Part shown: in pieces, positions 52,622 through 61,353 of the stretch | How the letters are laid out: the number at the start of each line of letters is the position of its first letter | Position numbering within the stretch: the stretch's first letter is position 1 | From: Parashewanella sp965200795 | GTDB lineage: Bacteria > Pseudomonadota > Gammaproteobacteria > Enterobacterales > Shewanellaceae | DNA length: 64,000 nucleotides | Assembly: GCA_965200795.1 (NCBI GenBank) | Contig: CBDAVB010000008.1 | Coordinates: 1 to 64,000, forward strand | Direction: 5' to 3' | The notes under the pieces: generated by a model | Seen by the model: only the letters and a program-made list of their open reading frames with translations | Database searches by the model: none | What the model was told of the DNA's origin: nothing | Program-made: the position numbers and the translations under genes

Positions 52622-53158
52622 TCATCGTGAACCCTCCATATTTCGGATTTGCTCACTGAGTTGCATACTCCAGTGAGCTTGTTTGATAACTGCAGTTTGA
52701 CCTTTAATAAAAGCCACGCCGCCCATAATGAATTCTTTATCTAAAATCAGATTTAGGTTTGGCTCACCAACATTGACGGTAAAACTATCGGCAGGTAATG
52801 CCGCAGTTGCGATAGTGAACCATTGAACAACTCGAATATCAGCCGAACGATAACCCAAGTTCTTACCTGCCTGACTGTAAACACCAAGCAAGGTGTCACC
52901 GATATAAACGCCGATTTCCGCAATGGTGTACGAAATGTTTTTGGTAAATGCGCCAGCCATTCTTAACTGGCCGTCCAGCTCTTCATAGTCGGATATTTCG
53001 ATTTTCTCTTTCATATCCTTTAAAGCTAATTGCTGTTTTGATGGTGTATAACTGGCTGAGCCAAACGCCATATGGGTGATTTCGACTTTTAAACCTCTGG
53101 CCTGTGCTGACAGGCAGGCGGCTAAACCCGCCTCGGTAAATTGCAGTTTTAGCGCCAT
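52622..53158 (-). CDS. H: P2 gpH-like tail fibre N-terminal (collar) protein
   Basis: This 178-residue protein begins LKLQFTEAGLAACLSAQARG and contains VEITHMAFGSASYTPSKQQL and YTIAEIGVYIGDTLLGVYS. These are the baseplate-attachment part of gpH-type fibres (DUF3751-like). In P2 this domain is fused to a long fibre; here it is a separate gene, with the fibre gene overlapping by 4 nt. It attaches fibres to the baseplate. Confidence 0.8.
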   Translation of the reverse strand: MALKLQFTEAGLAACLSAQARGLKVEITHMAFGSASYTPSKQQLALKDMKEKIEISDYEELDGQLRMAGAFTKNISYTIAEIGVYIGDTLLGVYSQAGKNLGYRSADIRVVQWFTIATAALPADSFTVNVGEPNLNLILDKEFIMGGVAFIKGQTAVIKQAHWSMQLSEQIRNMEGSR

Positions 53159-53838
53159 TAAGTAACTCCGTTAAAGTTATGATCTGAAATAACTACAGTA
53201 TTGATACCTGCTGCAAACGTGGCGGTTAAACCTAGTTCACCAGGCAAACAAGGAATAAATTCGGCTTCTGTGTCTTTGAGGAAAATCGGTTGAGCACTCG
53301 CACCGGCAATGTGAATATCTTCATTGAGCAACAAACCCAGTTCGACATCAAAATGAATCACACCACGCTTATAGATTTGAATGGCCTGAGTGATCATCTT
53401 TAACATGGCGCTGGATAACAGGCCGTCACTGTTATTGGATAAATTCTCATTCACCAATGCAACAACGGTCATAGTGCCACGTTTGCCATTGGCTTGTGCT
53501 TCCCACCATTCAAGCATATTGGTTTTAATGCCTAAGCTGTCTAAAGCTCTTTGCAGTGCGTATGGTGTACCTTTGTGTTTATGGATTTCAAAAGAATCAG
53601 CGACCACTTGTCGCTTAATATATTCTGACCAGGCATCATCCCAAAAATCAACAGAATACGCCCAGGCTAACCAAGGCAATAGCTTGAGCGGACATTTAGA
53701 AGGGTTCCATAAATCCTGAATTTGGATTTCAATATCTACGGCATTAGCTACAACTTGCTCAATATCTCGCTCAAGTTTGGTGGCGTTCGGTGGCAGCAGA
53801 GAATCATAGTTATTCACTGTTACCTCCAATACTGACAT
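53158..53838 (-). CDS. I: P2 gpI-like baseplate protein
   Basis: The start at an internal ATG (53838) gives 226 residues beginning MSVLEVTVNNYDSLLPPNAT; a start at 53883 would overlap gpJ further. CPLKLLPWLAWAYSVDFWDD followed by AWSEYIKRQV is the conserved gpI signature. It is a baseplate wedge component. It overlaps gpJ by 29 nt. Confidence 0.9.
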   Translation of the reverse strand: MSVLEVTVNNYDSLLPPNATKLERDIEQVVANAVDIEIQIQDLWNPSKCPLKLLPWLAWAYSVDFWDDAWSEYIKRQVVADSFEIHKHKGTPYALQRALDSLGIKTNMLEWWEAQANGKRGTMTVVALVNENLSNNSDGLLSSAMLKMITQAIQIYKRGVIHFDVELGLLLNEDIHIAGASAQPIFLKDTEAEFIPCLPGELGLTATFAAGINTVVISDHNFNGVT

Positions 53839-54739
53839 TAACACTGGTACAGTAAGCGGCTTGATGTGGTGCTGTAATGACATCGGTTGCCGGCTTAATG
53901 AGTTTTACATTATTTACGCCTGACTGGTGCAAGGCTTTATGTAACCCAGAACGGGCAATATCAGCCCCTAATCGTTTTTGCTCAGCTTGATACTTAGATA
54001 ATGCTGTTAATGCGGCATCCAAAACAACTTGACGGTCAGGGCCAGTTAACATTTCCAGTTCTGCTTGAACTTCATAATTTAAAATTTCAGCACCTTGAAC
54101 GGTTACTCTGTCACCTTGCGGCCTGATTTTACTTGGTGTTTTAGATTGGCTGGTACCGTCATCGCTTAATCCAAAGTGGTTGCGAACTTTACTGATTAGT
54201 TCGTCAGAGGGTTTACCCGTTTCGGTATGCGCTAAAACCGTAACAACCATTTCACAAGGGGCAGGGCTGTGAGCATCAGCGTCCAAGACTCGACCATCTG
54301 CACCTAAGGTATGAAAAATATAACCATCAACACTACCAGCGGTATTTAAACCATCAAAAGCCAGTTGTGTTCTTCGCTTTAATGAATCGTCATTTTCCAT
54401 TATTGCAGGTGTTGGCGGTGTGATACTGGTATCTTCTGGCGTAATGACTAAACGCTCAACATTGTAATTAGCTGCAAATGCTTCTAAGTCTTTGCCTGAG
54501 TTCGACGCTAGAATATTGGCTCTGGTCGCTTGATTTACTTTAGCGATTAAGTGCATTTCACGGTAAGTTAAAACTTGAAGCAACTTGGCAAGTGGATCAG
54601 AATCAAACTGCAATGCGGCTTCATAGGTTGGATCTAGGTCAATCAACATTTGTTTGTTTTGTTGATAACGTGCTTCAAAGTCCAGCTCTGTGATAATGTC
54701 AGGAACTGGTACTTTTGATAAATCAATCAGCTTACCCAT
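53810..54739 (-). CDS. J: P2 gpJ-like baseplate assembly protein
   Basis: This 309-residue baseplate J family protein has PDIITELDFEARYQQNKQML and FDSDPLAKLLQVLTYREMHL near the N-terminus. It forms the wedge with gpW and gpI. Its start overlaps gpW by 8 nt. Confidence 0.92.
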   Translation of the reverse strand: MGKLIDLSKVPVPDIITELDFEARYQQNKQMLIDLDPTYEAALQFDSDPLAKLLQVLTYREMHLIAKVNQATRANILASNSGKDLEAFAANYNVERLVITPEDTSITPPTPAIMENDDSLKRRTQLAFDGLNTAGSVDGYIFHTLGADGRVLDADAHSPAPCEMVVTVLAHTETGKPSDELISKVRNHFGLSDDGTSQSKTPSKIRPQGDRVTVQGAEILNYEVQAELEMLTGPDRQVVLDAALTALSKYQAEQKRLGADIARSGLHKALHQSGVNNVKLIKPATDVITAPHQAAYCTSVNVSIGGNSE

Positions 54740-55061
54740 ACCTCACCTCAAATATTTCATTGCGTTCTGACGTCAGGTTTACATGCAGCTTGCCTGCTAA
54801 GCCACCTTCTATGATTTCTACTTTTTTGATTGTCACTCTAGGTTCCCAGACCGTTAACGCTGTGATGATTGCCGCCATTAATCGCAAACGAGTCGCTGCA
54901 TTTTGTGGTTGGTCGATAAGCTCAAAGGTTTCAGAAAAGTAATCTCTACGCATAACTCTTGTTCTAAAAGGCGTGGTAAGAATATCTTCAATACTTTGCT
55001 TGATATGTTGATGGTCGGTGATCAACTTACCCGTTTTACGGTCCATGCTTACGTACTTCAT
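54732..55061 (-). CDS. W: P2 gpW-like baseplate protein (gp25 family)
   Basis: This 109-residue protein has IEDILTTPFRTRVMRRDYFS followed by LRLMAAIITALTVWEPRV, diagnostic of the gp25-like lysozyme fold without the catalytic residues. It overlaps gpV by 4 nt. Confidence 0.92.
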   Translation of the reverse strand: MKYVSMDRKTGKLITDHQHIKQSIEDILTTPFRTRVMRRDYFSETFELIDQPQNAATRLRLMAAIITALTVWEPRVTIKKVEIIEGGLAGKLHVNLTSERNEIFEVRYG

Positions 55062-55648
55062 ACAGGTTTACCCGATGTGTCTGAGCCAGCTTTCACTTTG
55101 TCATGGCCGTGTGTACCAAATTCAATGCCGTCAATTTCAATACCGCCTTCATTGGTCATATGACCTTGATGATTGATAGCCCCTTTAAAGTTACTGTCTC
55201 CGATAACGTTAACATTGCCGTTAATGGTGTTTTCAGGGCAATCAATTTGGGTAGATTCAGAGACTTCAATCAACGCTTTTTTGATGCCAGATATCTTTAA
55301 CTGACTGGTTTCTGGGTCATATTCAAATTCGGCACCGTCAGGGAAAACAGTTCGGACACGGGTAGGGTGATCATCAGGCTCTGGATTGTCGTCAGTGTAT
55401 AGGGATGGCAATACATAAGCGTTATCTAAGTCACCGCTTAATGAGAATAAAATAACCTGTTCGCCCTCTGTCGGACGCCAGCTGGTTTTTGCTGTGCCGG
55501 CACGCTGAGTTAAATAAGGTCTGAATTCGGTAAGAATCTTACCTGTTTGCACACGACAATAACCCGATTTAACTTCGGCAACGGTGCCTAGTCTTATCAG
55601 GTTATCCATACGGCGTTTTAATTCGGCGATATCTGCGGCAATGTTCAT
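55058..55648 (-). CDS. V: P2 gpV-like baseplate spike
   Basis: This 196-residue protein has an N-terminal OB-fold (EVKSGYCRVQTGKILTEFRP, WRPTEGEQVILFSLSGDLDN) followed by beta-strand-rich repeats (ENTINGNVNVIGDSNFKGAI) and the C-terminal IEFGTHGHDKVKAG. The HxH is the iron-binding tip seen in P2 gpV. It punctures the outer membrane. Confidence 0.92.
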   Translation of the reverse strand: MNIAADIAELKRRMDNLIRLGTVAEVKSGYCRVQTGKILTEFRPYLTQRAGTAKTSWRPTEGEQVILFSLSGDLDNAYVLPSLYTDDNPEPDDHPTRVRTVFPDGAEFEYDPETSQLKISGIKKALIEVSESTQIDCPENTINGNVNVIGDSNFKGAINHQGHMTNEGGIEIDGIEFGTHGHDKVKAGSDTSGKPV

Positions 55649-55707
55649 GCCGCTATGGTTGCCAGTTGATTTAGGAAGGGCAAAGCGTTTAAGCGGTATA
55701 GATATGT

Positions 55708-56166
55708 TTATAGTCTTAAATAACTGATTATCACGTCCTCAATCATTTGCTGCTCTTCATCGGTAAAACCTAGCAATTGCCGCTCTGGATACTGCACTTG
55801 CAAATGTTGATTTACCCGCCCACTTAAACCGTACTGGTGTTGTCTGGCAATGTAAGCCAGTAAACCAACAAAGCCTACGCTGGCTTTATCTCCTGTATAT
55901 CTTGGTTTGAGATACTTGGTGCGTATCAGCTTTTGGAACATCAATTTTTTTTTGATAGCACCTTTTCGTTTAGCCCATTCAGGCTGAGGTTTACGCTGTT
56001 CGAACTGACTGCCATCAGGCGCTTCATTCTGCTTAATGCGTTTGGCTTGGCTGGCTCTGAGTCTGCGAGAAATATCACGGGCTAATTGTTTTCGCTCTTG
56101 CTTTGATAAGCGTTCAATTAACCCGTCAAACAGCTTATTGATTTGGTTTAGGTCGTTGGTGGCCAC
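55708..56166 (-). CDS. S: P2 gpS-like tail completion protein
   Basis: In this 152-residue protein LSKQERKQLARDISRRLRAS and RIKQNEAPDGSQFEQRKPQP match the phage virion morphogenesis / gpS family. It overlaps gpR by 19 nt. Confidence 0.88.
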   Translation of the reverse strand: MATNDLNQINKLFDGLIERLSKQERKQLARDISRRLRASQAKRIKQNEAPDGSQFEQRKPQPEWAKRKGAIKKKLMFQKLIRTKYLKPRYTGDKASVGFVGLLAYIARQHQYGLSGRVNQHLQVQYPERQLLGFTDEEQQMIEDVIISYLRL

Positions 56167-56615
56167 GGGGTTTCAACTCCGTTGGTGAACAAGGTGTAAT
56201 CGATATCTTCTTCAAATACGGGTTCAGGCAAATGTTTGATATCAAGCCCGTTGTCTTGCGCTGTTACTCTGACTCGTTCCGTTAATGCCAATTTGATTTC
56301 TAAGTCGCAGGTTTCATGATTAAGCAATTCCGCTTTAAACTTGATACCTTGCGTTCGTTTATCTGGGTTCTCCAGCAGTTCGGACTGATTTTGAGCAATC
56401 CACCCAAGCAAAGGAACCAGAATATTATCAGCGTGCTCGTTAAAGTCGGTAACAATAATGATGCAAGTGAACTGGTATTCAAAGCTCAGGTTCTTATTGG
56501 CTGCAGTCGCTTCAATGTTGCCGTTTTCAATGAAGATATGCAGCTTATCCGGGTTTTGTTTTAATGTGGCTACACTACGAGTTAACAAGTCTCGAATTTC
56601 GTTGGGCTTATTCAT
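56148..56615 (-). CDS. R: P2 gpR-like tail completion protein
   Basis: The ATG at 56615 has AGGAG 7 nt upstream and gives 155 residues beginning MNKPNEIRDLLTRSVATLKQ. FNEHADNILVPLLGWIAQNQ fits gpR. The in-frame start at 56666 is unlikely. It overlaps the Rz1-like gene by 8 nt. Confidence 0.85.
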   Translation of the reverse strand: MNKPNEIRDLLTRSVATLKQNPDKLHIFIENGNIEATAANKNLSFEYQFTCIIIVTDFNEHADNILVPLLGWIAQNQSELLENPDKRTQGIKFKAELLNHETCDLEIKLALTERVRVTAQDNGLDIKHLPEPVFEEDIDYTLFTNGVETPWPPTT

Positions 56616-56895
56616 GCTGTTGCTCCTGTAACTCTGAGCCTTGTAGCCGTTGTTGGCATTCAACAATCATATCCACTTGAGCGGCACAGTCATGCCAGGC
56701 TTGTTCACAGCTGCCGATTTCGTTACTCAGGTCTTCGTTCGTTTTCGGGTTGCTTGCTGGAAGCTGGCAAGGGATTACGACTGGACAACCATTCACGGTA
56801 CTGTTCACTGCCGTTAAGTTCAGGCCGCTGGTGCAAGCCCCTAATAGCATCAGGCAGCAAAGTATTAGCCCACTTTTTAACATCGTTGATTTCAC
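56608..56895 (-). CDS. Rz1-like spanin lipoprotein (o-spanin)
   Basis: A signal peptide with lipobox LGAC (GLILCCLMLLGACTSG) is followed by a Pro/Cys-containing outer-membrane segment. The 5' 173 nt are embedded out of frame in the Rz-like gene, the classical overlapping i-/o-spanin layout (P2 lysB/lysC). It spans the periplasm with the partner to fuse the membranes at lysis. At 95 residues it is longer than lambda Rz1. Confidence 0.8.
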   Translation of the reverse strand: MKSTMLKSGLILCCLMLLGACTSGLNLTAVNSTVNGCPVVIPCQLPASNPKTNEDLSNEIGSCEQAWHDCAAQVDMIVECQQRLQGSELQEQQHE

Positions 56896-57184
56896 GCTTT
56901 AGATCCTTAATCGTTTGTTGCCGACTTTTGCCAACGTTGTTGGCCTGTGCAAGTTGAAGTCTTAACTTGGCTTGTGCCTTTTGATTCTCCCAAGAAAGTT
57001 GTTTTTCAACTGCGAATGCTTCAGTGGTGGTAACTAAAGCGGTTTGTAATGAACCATTGTCTTTCGTCAGTTGTTCAACTTGGCTTGACTGATACCAGAT
57101 ATACAAACCACCAATACCGATAACGCAAAGCAGAGCTACAGTAATGTAGCCCTGAACTTTGGTGCTTAATGTACTAAGCAACAT
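56723..57184 (-). CDS. Rz/LysB-like inner-membrane spanin
   Basis: In this 153-residue protein an N-terminal transmembrane helix (YITVALLCVIGIGGLYIWY) is followed by a long coiled coil (KLRLQLAQANNVGKSRQQTI, KDLKREINDVKKWANTLLPD). It overlaps the endolysin end by 11 nt and contains the Rz1-like start. Confidence 0.85.
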   Translation of the reverse strand: MLLSTLSTKVQGYITVALLCVIGIGGLYIWYQSSQVEQLTKDNGSLQTALVTTTEAFAVEKQLSWENQKAQAKLRLQLAQANNVGKSRQQTIKDLKREINDVKKWANTLLPDAIRGLHQRPELNGSEQYREWLSSRNPLPASSKQPENERRPE

Positions 57185-58322
57185 TGCTTGATTCCTCTAG
57201 TACTTCAAGCGTGTAAATCTCACTCATTTCCTTATGAGCTTCTGCCAGCTTAGCGTCATATAAATTTCGCTTGTAAGCAGGTCCATTGTATCGCTTAGCG
57301 AAATCAGCCCACTTCAAACCTTTTAAGGCTTTGTGCATGTTATTATCAGAATTGATAAATTTAGCTAAGGCTTGAAGTTGTTGACCTTCGGATTGTTCCA
57401 TAGCGGTTTTGAACTCTGCCGCACTAGCAAAACCTAACGCTTCAAAGTGATAGCCCATAATTTGGAACATGCCCCAACTACATGCACAAATAGCCGCTTC
57501 TGGGTCGAGCAAGTAAGCAATTGATAAGCGTTGATATTCACCACTGCCGCCTGTGTAACCTCCTGGCTTCTCATTACAAATATTCGGGTATTTCTCCGCT
57601 AACTCTTCTGCTGCGGCTTTGTCTTTTTTACTAAGCAAGCGATAGAAAACATGGCGCTCAAATAAAATGGCGGGTCTGCCACATTCAAAGAAGCCACAAC
57701 CGTTAGACTCAACTTCTGCAACGGCAGCGACAATGGCCGGAGTAAGTTGTAATGTGGTTGCGGCAAATAGAATATCTCGCTCAGAAAGATACTTTTCTCT
57801 GTTTTCACCATCCAATACGGCCAGCGTTCTTACACCTGCATAACCTGTTGCTGGTAATTTTTGCTGAGTTTGAAAAAGTAAAACGGCATTAGCCGTTGCC
57901 TCACCAAACCAACCGTCTACGACTAAGTTTGCACCGTTGGCGTTAAGTTTCTTTTGCAAGTCTTTGACTTGGTGGCCTTTGCTTCCGATTCTGAGTTTCA
58001 TGTTGTCACCTGTTTTTTTAGATTCTGAGTTTGCTTTTGGTTTAGCGGTTAGTTTGTTGCTGCAGCGGCGTTTTAAAAACAGCAGCTTGGCAACATTGCC
58101 TTTGGACCGATACAAGGCAACACAAACCAGTAGCTTGAAAAAGAGATCCGTTACCGTTGCCGGCTCAACAACGTGATACCAGCGCAAAATAATATCCGCA
58201 CCTGCAGCGACCGTTATCAAGTAAGCAATAATTGCAATGGGTAATCTGTGCTCACCAGTTCTTACGAACAACACAATGCGTAAAATGATGGCAAGACAAA
58301 GGAAGGTGTTAATTAATAACAT
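57174..58322 (-). CDS. 3TM holin-like domain fused in frame to peptidoglycan-binding N-acetylmuramidase
   Basis: Residues 1-85 form three membrane helices ending in YRSKGNVAKLLF, the pattern of the phage 3TM holin family. After a linker, residues 108-170 are a peptidoglycan-binding domain (LRIGSKGHQVKDLQKKLNAN). The rest is a DUF3380-type muramidase (AAVAEVESNGCGFFECGRPA, ILFERHVFYR, CSWGMFQIMGYHFE). An internal ATG at 58001 with AGG 7 nt upstream would give the endolysin alone (275 residues). The stop of the upstream holin overlaps this start by one base. Confidence 0.85.
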   Translation of the reverse strand: MLLINTFLCLAIILRIVLFVRTGEHRLPIAIIAYLITVAAGADIILRWYHVVEPATVTDLFFKLLVCVALYRSKGNVAKLLFLKRRCSNKLTAKPKANSESKKTGDNMKLRIGSKGHQVKDLQKKLNANGANLVVDGWFGEATANAVLLFQTQQKLPATGYAGVRTLAVLDGENREKYLSERDILFAATTLQLTPAIVAAVAEVESNGCGFFECGRPAILFERHVFYRLLSKKDKAAAEELAEKYPNICNEKPGGYTGGSGEYQRLSIAYLLDPEAAICACSWGMFQIMGYHFEALGFASAAEFKTAMEQSEGQQLQALAKFINSDNNMHKALKGLKWADFAKRYNGPAYKRNLYDAKLAEAHKEMSEIYTLEVLEESSNVA

Positions 58323-58690
58323 TACTTGCCCCTTATTTTGCTAATGACTGACATTAAGCTGTCGGGGTTATCCATCAGCTTCATAATGTATTGCACTAAA
58401 CGCACAACACAGGCCGAAGCGATTAACGCCCCCATACCAACGTTGATTTGCAGAGAATCAGGTAACAAGTTGCTGATAAGTTTTGATACCCATTCGGCGC
58501 AAACCATACCGCCAAGAAATGACACAACAAACAAGCCAAACCGTTTAAGGTTACTGAGTTTGTCGTTTGAAATAATAAACAGAACTGCACCCGTAAAGGC
58601 ACCGATAACCAAAGCAGGATCAACACCTGGTACCAAGGTTAATGCGCTGGCTGCAGCTACCGCTTTTGTTGCTGAAACTGGTTCACTCAT
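58322..58690 (-). CDS. Phage holin
   Basis: This protein of 122 residues from the ATG at 58690 (GGGA upstream) has hydrophobic segments DPALVIGAFTGAVLFIIS, FGLFVVSFLGGMVCAEW and VGMGALIASACVVRLVQYIM, a three-helix holin profile (phage_holin_8-like). It forms lysis pores. An ATG at 58702 overlaps the gpX stop and is less likely. Confidence 0.8.
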   Translation of the reverse strand: MSEPVSATKAVAAASALTLVPGVDPALVIGAFTGAVLFIISNDKLSNLKRFGLFVVSFLGGMVCAEWVSKLISNLLPDSLQINVGMGALIASACVVRLVQYIMKLMDNPDSLMSVISKIRGK

Positions 58691-58692
58691 AG

Positions 58693-58908
58693 TTAATCCC
58701 ATAAATTGATAAGTTTTTGTGGTACTGGCTTTGGTAACTCGGGAAGTTGAAGCAAAGTGTTAGATGGCAGAACAGGCCCAAACCCGACAATATGCGGATT
58801 AGCTTCTATTACTTGCTCAGTGATACCTTCGGTTTTGCCGTAATATTTGTGGCAAATTAAATCAACGGTATCACCTTGCACTGTGCGTATGCTCTGCATC
58901 ACATTCAT
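58693..58908 (-). CDS. X: P2 gpX-like tail protein (LysM-like)
   Basis: In this 71-residue protein VQGDTVDLICHKYYGKTEGI and VIEANPHIVGFGPVLPSNTL followed by LQLPEL are diagnostic of gpX. It shares its first base region with the gpL stop. Confidence 0.92.
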   Translation of the reverse strand: MNVMQSIRTVQGDTVDLICHKYYGKTEGITEQVIEANPHIVGFGPVLPSNTLLQLPELPKPVPQKLINLWD

Positions 58909-59378
58909 TAAATTAACTCCACGGTTACATGGCTGGTTTGCAATATATCCCGTACGGCAAAACGACCATCACGCCTTAATGAGTCCGTTGTCTCGTTGAG
59001 TTCGTCACTGTCCTTAGTGCCTTTGGCCGTAGTGTCATAATCGTTGTAACGCTCAATCAAGTTCGCTTTAGCGAAGCAATACACGGCACGTTGATATAAA
59101 TGCACATACTCACTTTTGTTATTGATTTGCTCCGCTGGAACATCCGCTAATGCTTGATGACCTTTGGATTGTTGAGTTTCTCGCCAAACCGCAAGCTCAC
59201 GGTTTACCTGTAAGGCCGCATTGATAAGTGCATGTTCTAAACGAGGGTTAGTTACCGTTCCGTCTAGTTTCATAACATCACGACAATCGTCCAGACTGAT
59301 ATCAGGCCAAAAGCCCCCCGCAGTGATTAGCTTGTTTTCAGGGTTTGAATTATTGGGCGCTGTGGCGATAAAGCTCAT
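58908..59378 (-). CDS. L: P2 gpL-like head completion protein
   Basis: This 156-residue protein has GGFWPDISLDDCRDVMKLDG and RLEHALINAALQVNRELAVW, followed by YQRAVYCFAKANLIERYND, all typical of gpL. It closes the head after packaging. Confidence 0.92.
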   Translation of the reverse strand: MSFIATAPNNSNPENKLITAGGFWPDISLDDCRDVMKLDGTVTNPRLEHALINAALQVNRELAVWRETQQSKGHQALADVPAEQINNKSEYVHLYQRAVYCFAKANLIERYNDYDTTAKGTKDSDELNETTDSLRRDGRFAVRDILQTSHVTVELI

Positions 59379-59491
59379 TAATAATTTCCTTAGACCATCG
59401 GCTTTATTGGTGTGCGGTGGACTGGCTTTCGCAAAAATGAATATTCACATATTGCTAAGCCAGTGCCGCACGGCTTGCGAGGGTCGCTCGG

Positions 59492-60274
59492 TTAACCTGC
59501 ATCAGATTCAGAAGTTTGTTCTGAGTTATCAGTTTCTTGCTCTGATTGTTCAGTGCTGCTTTCTGACGGTACAGATTCATCTTTTGTTTCTGGTGCTTTG
59601 GTGGTTGTTTTGTTTTTGTCAGCTTCGGCTTTTTTAAGCTTGGCAATCAGCTTATCCATCACTTTCTTAACACCAATTTTGGCGTTAAGAGTTAGTGCTT
59701 GTTTATAAGCTTCAATGGCTTTTTCATCTTGGCCTTCATGCTCTAAGGCTTGGCCTAACTGACGGAAAAGTTTTGAACGGGCTTGGTCGTACATGTCATG
59801 CTGTGCAGTCATGACAACTAATTGACCTAAAACCTTAGATGGTACCGCCTGTTCAGATTCGAATAATCGACCTGCTGTTTCGGCAATTTCTTCAACAATG
59901 GCGCAAGCTAGGCCACGGTCGAAACGGTCAGGCATAACCAAGTCATGTTTTAGTGCATATTCAGCTAAGGTTAATGCGTGCTCGATGTTTCCTACATCAA
60001 TGTGCCAAAGCATGATGGTTACAAACACTTCGTCTTGAGAGCCTTTACCACCTTTAAGAGTGCCTTTAATGTAAGCTTCATATTCAGGCAAAAAATTGGT
60101 TTTCGTTTCAAGCTTGCGTTCAAGTGATTGAACTTTTTTTAAGGCTCGGCGGTGCTCAGACAGTTGCATAAGCATGAGTTCGTATTGGTTTTGAGCTCGG
60201 GAGTCAATTGGGGCATCCGTGCCCCGACCCGCAGCTAAAACACTTTCAAAGCGTCTTTGTGCTGGTGTGGTCAT
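59492..60274 (-). CDS. M: P2 gpM-like terminase small/endonuclease subunit
   Basis: This 260-residue protein has the N-terminus TPAQRRFESVLAAG and HRRALKKVQSLERKLETKTN, followed by FVTIMLWHIDVGNIEHALTL, which match gpM. The C-terminus is an acidic Ser/Glu-rich tail. It cuts cos DNA with gpP. The 113 bp between it and gpL contain no gene. Confidence 0.9.
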   Translation of the reverse strand: MTTPAQRRFESVLAAGRGTDAPIDSRAQNQYELMLMQLSEHRRALKKVQSLERKLETKTNFLPEYEAYIKGTLKGGKGSQDEVFVTIMLWHIDVGNIEHALTLAEYALKHDLVMPDRFDRGLACAIVEEIAETAGRLFESEQAVPSKVLGQLVVMTAQHDMYDQARSKLFRQLGQALEHEGQDEKAIEAYKQALTLNAKIGVKKVMDKLIAKLKKAEADKNKTTTKAPETKDESVPSESSTEQSEQETDNSEQTSESDAG

Positions 60275-60283
60275 GATTTACTC

Positions 60284-61300
60284 CTAAACGGTATCTTCAA
60301 ACGAGATGTTTTCAACTAATGCCGCACAACCATAGTCTTCAACTACATAAGCATCATTAGATGATTCGAAGTTTTCGATTTGATCACGTTTTGGATTGTC
60401 GATGATGGCACGACGACGAGCACCTTCTTGGTAGTAAATACTCAAGTTATCCAAACGGGTAATCAATAGAGCATCGGCTGGGAAGTTAGGCACACGAACA
60501 GCAGGTAAGCCGCCGATACGTTTCTGACTGATAACCATATCAGCCGCCATCTTTTCAGATGGAACCTGCTCTTTGTTGATAATCGGGAAATATTTATCCG
60601 ATAGAATTTTGCGGCCGCAAATAACAACAAGTTCAGTATCATCCTGATACCAAGGCTCAATCATGTTATTTACTGTGTCATAGACTAAGGCGTCTAAGTT
60701 TTCATAGTCTCCGCCTTTACCTACTTTAATCTTACCTGAACCTTCTTCACCTTCTTCCATGTGGCGTTCAGGAGCATGTTTACGGATTTTTTCTAACCAG
60801 CCAACGTTTACATCTTGAAGAAGCGGGTTAAGTGCACGATCTGAACTGGCAGCACGCTTAGTACCGTTAAAACCAATCATGATGCGGTCAAGGCCTTGGC
60901 GCTTAATGATGGCGTCACGGAAACGTGTTTGAAAATCTTGAAATTTCGCCCACATATCAAGCTTTGAATAGCGGATAGCTGTATCAAAGTTAGTTTGAGT
61001 ACATTTGTAACCGTGTGCGTCCAAATCCGTTGGGTCAGTTGGTACACGGTCTTCTTTCGTGGTATCGGTAGTGCTGGCAATAGTACCACTTACACCAAGA
61101 CCAAGCTTTTCACCTTCCATTTCATCAACCGGCACCATATTGATACGGCTGAGAAAGTCAGAGCTTTCTTGCATCTTAGTTTCAAGCGTTTGCTGTACGC
61201 TTGGTTCTACTGTGAACTTTGCTTCTGCAGATGGCACACCATTTAGAGTGGCTACCTGTACGCAGAACGCTAAATAAGCTGTGCGAGTTGCATTTTTCAT
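60284..61300 (-). CDS. N: P2 gpN-like major capsid protein
   Basis: This 338-residue protein has MKNATRTAYLAFCVQVATLN, then FLSRINMVPVDEMEGEKLGL and GSGKIKVGKGGDYENLDALV, all gpN landmarks. The HK97-fold capsid shell is cleaved by gpO protease in P2. Confidence 0.94.
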   Translation of the reverse strand: MKNATRTAYLAFCVQVATLNGVPSAEAKFTVEPSVQQTLETKMQESSDFLSRINMVPVDEMEGEKLGLGVSGTIASTTDTTKEDRVPTDPTDLDAHGYKCTQTNFDTAIRYSKLDMWAKFQDFQTRFRDAIIKRQGLDRIMIGFNGTKRAASSDRALNPLLQDVNVGWLEKIRKHAPERHMEEGEEGSGKIKVGKGGDYENLDALVYDTVNNMIEPWYQDDTELVVICGRKILSDKYFPIINKEQVPSEKMAADMVISQKRIGGLPAVRVPNFPADALLITRLDNLSIYYQEGARRRAIIDNPKRDQIENFESSNDAYVVEDYGCAALVENISFEDTV

Positions 61301-61353
61301 TGGGTGTTGCTCCTTAGCAATCGGATGAATAAATACTTAGTTAATTGTTATGG

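Larger units (their letters stand above)
50548..52625 (-). pseudogene. Tail fibre/spike protein, split by IS256 copy E
   Basis: Removing the IS and one TAAAGAGG copy joins TSKLFGNLF to INNVVYTFEGKEF in one frame of 258 residues. An N-terminal coiled-coil segment is followed by ELYVDPINGRDNNDGLSREN, the entry of a pectate-lyase-like right-handed beta-helix. At 258 residues it is short for a fibre. It overlaps the gpH-like gene by 4 nt. Host recognition is its likely role; this copy is disrupted. Confidence 0.8.

Noticed and set aside
58326..58709. 127-codon plus-strand ORF opposite the holin gene
   Set aside because: Antisense shadow of the holin; no ribosome site and no operon context.
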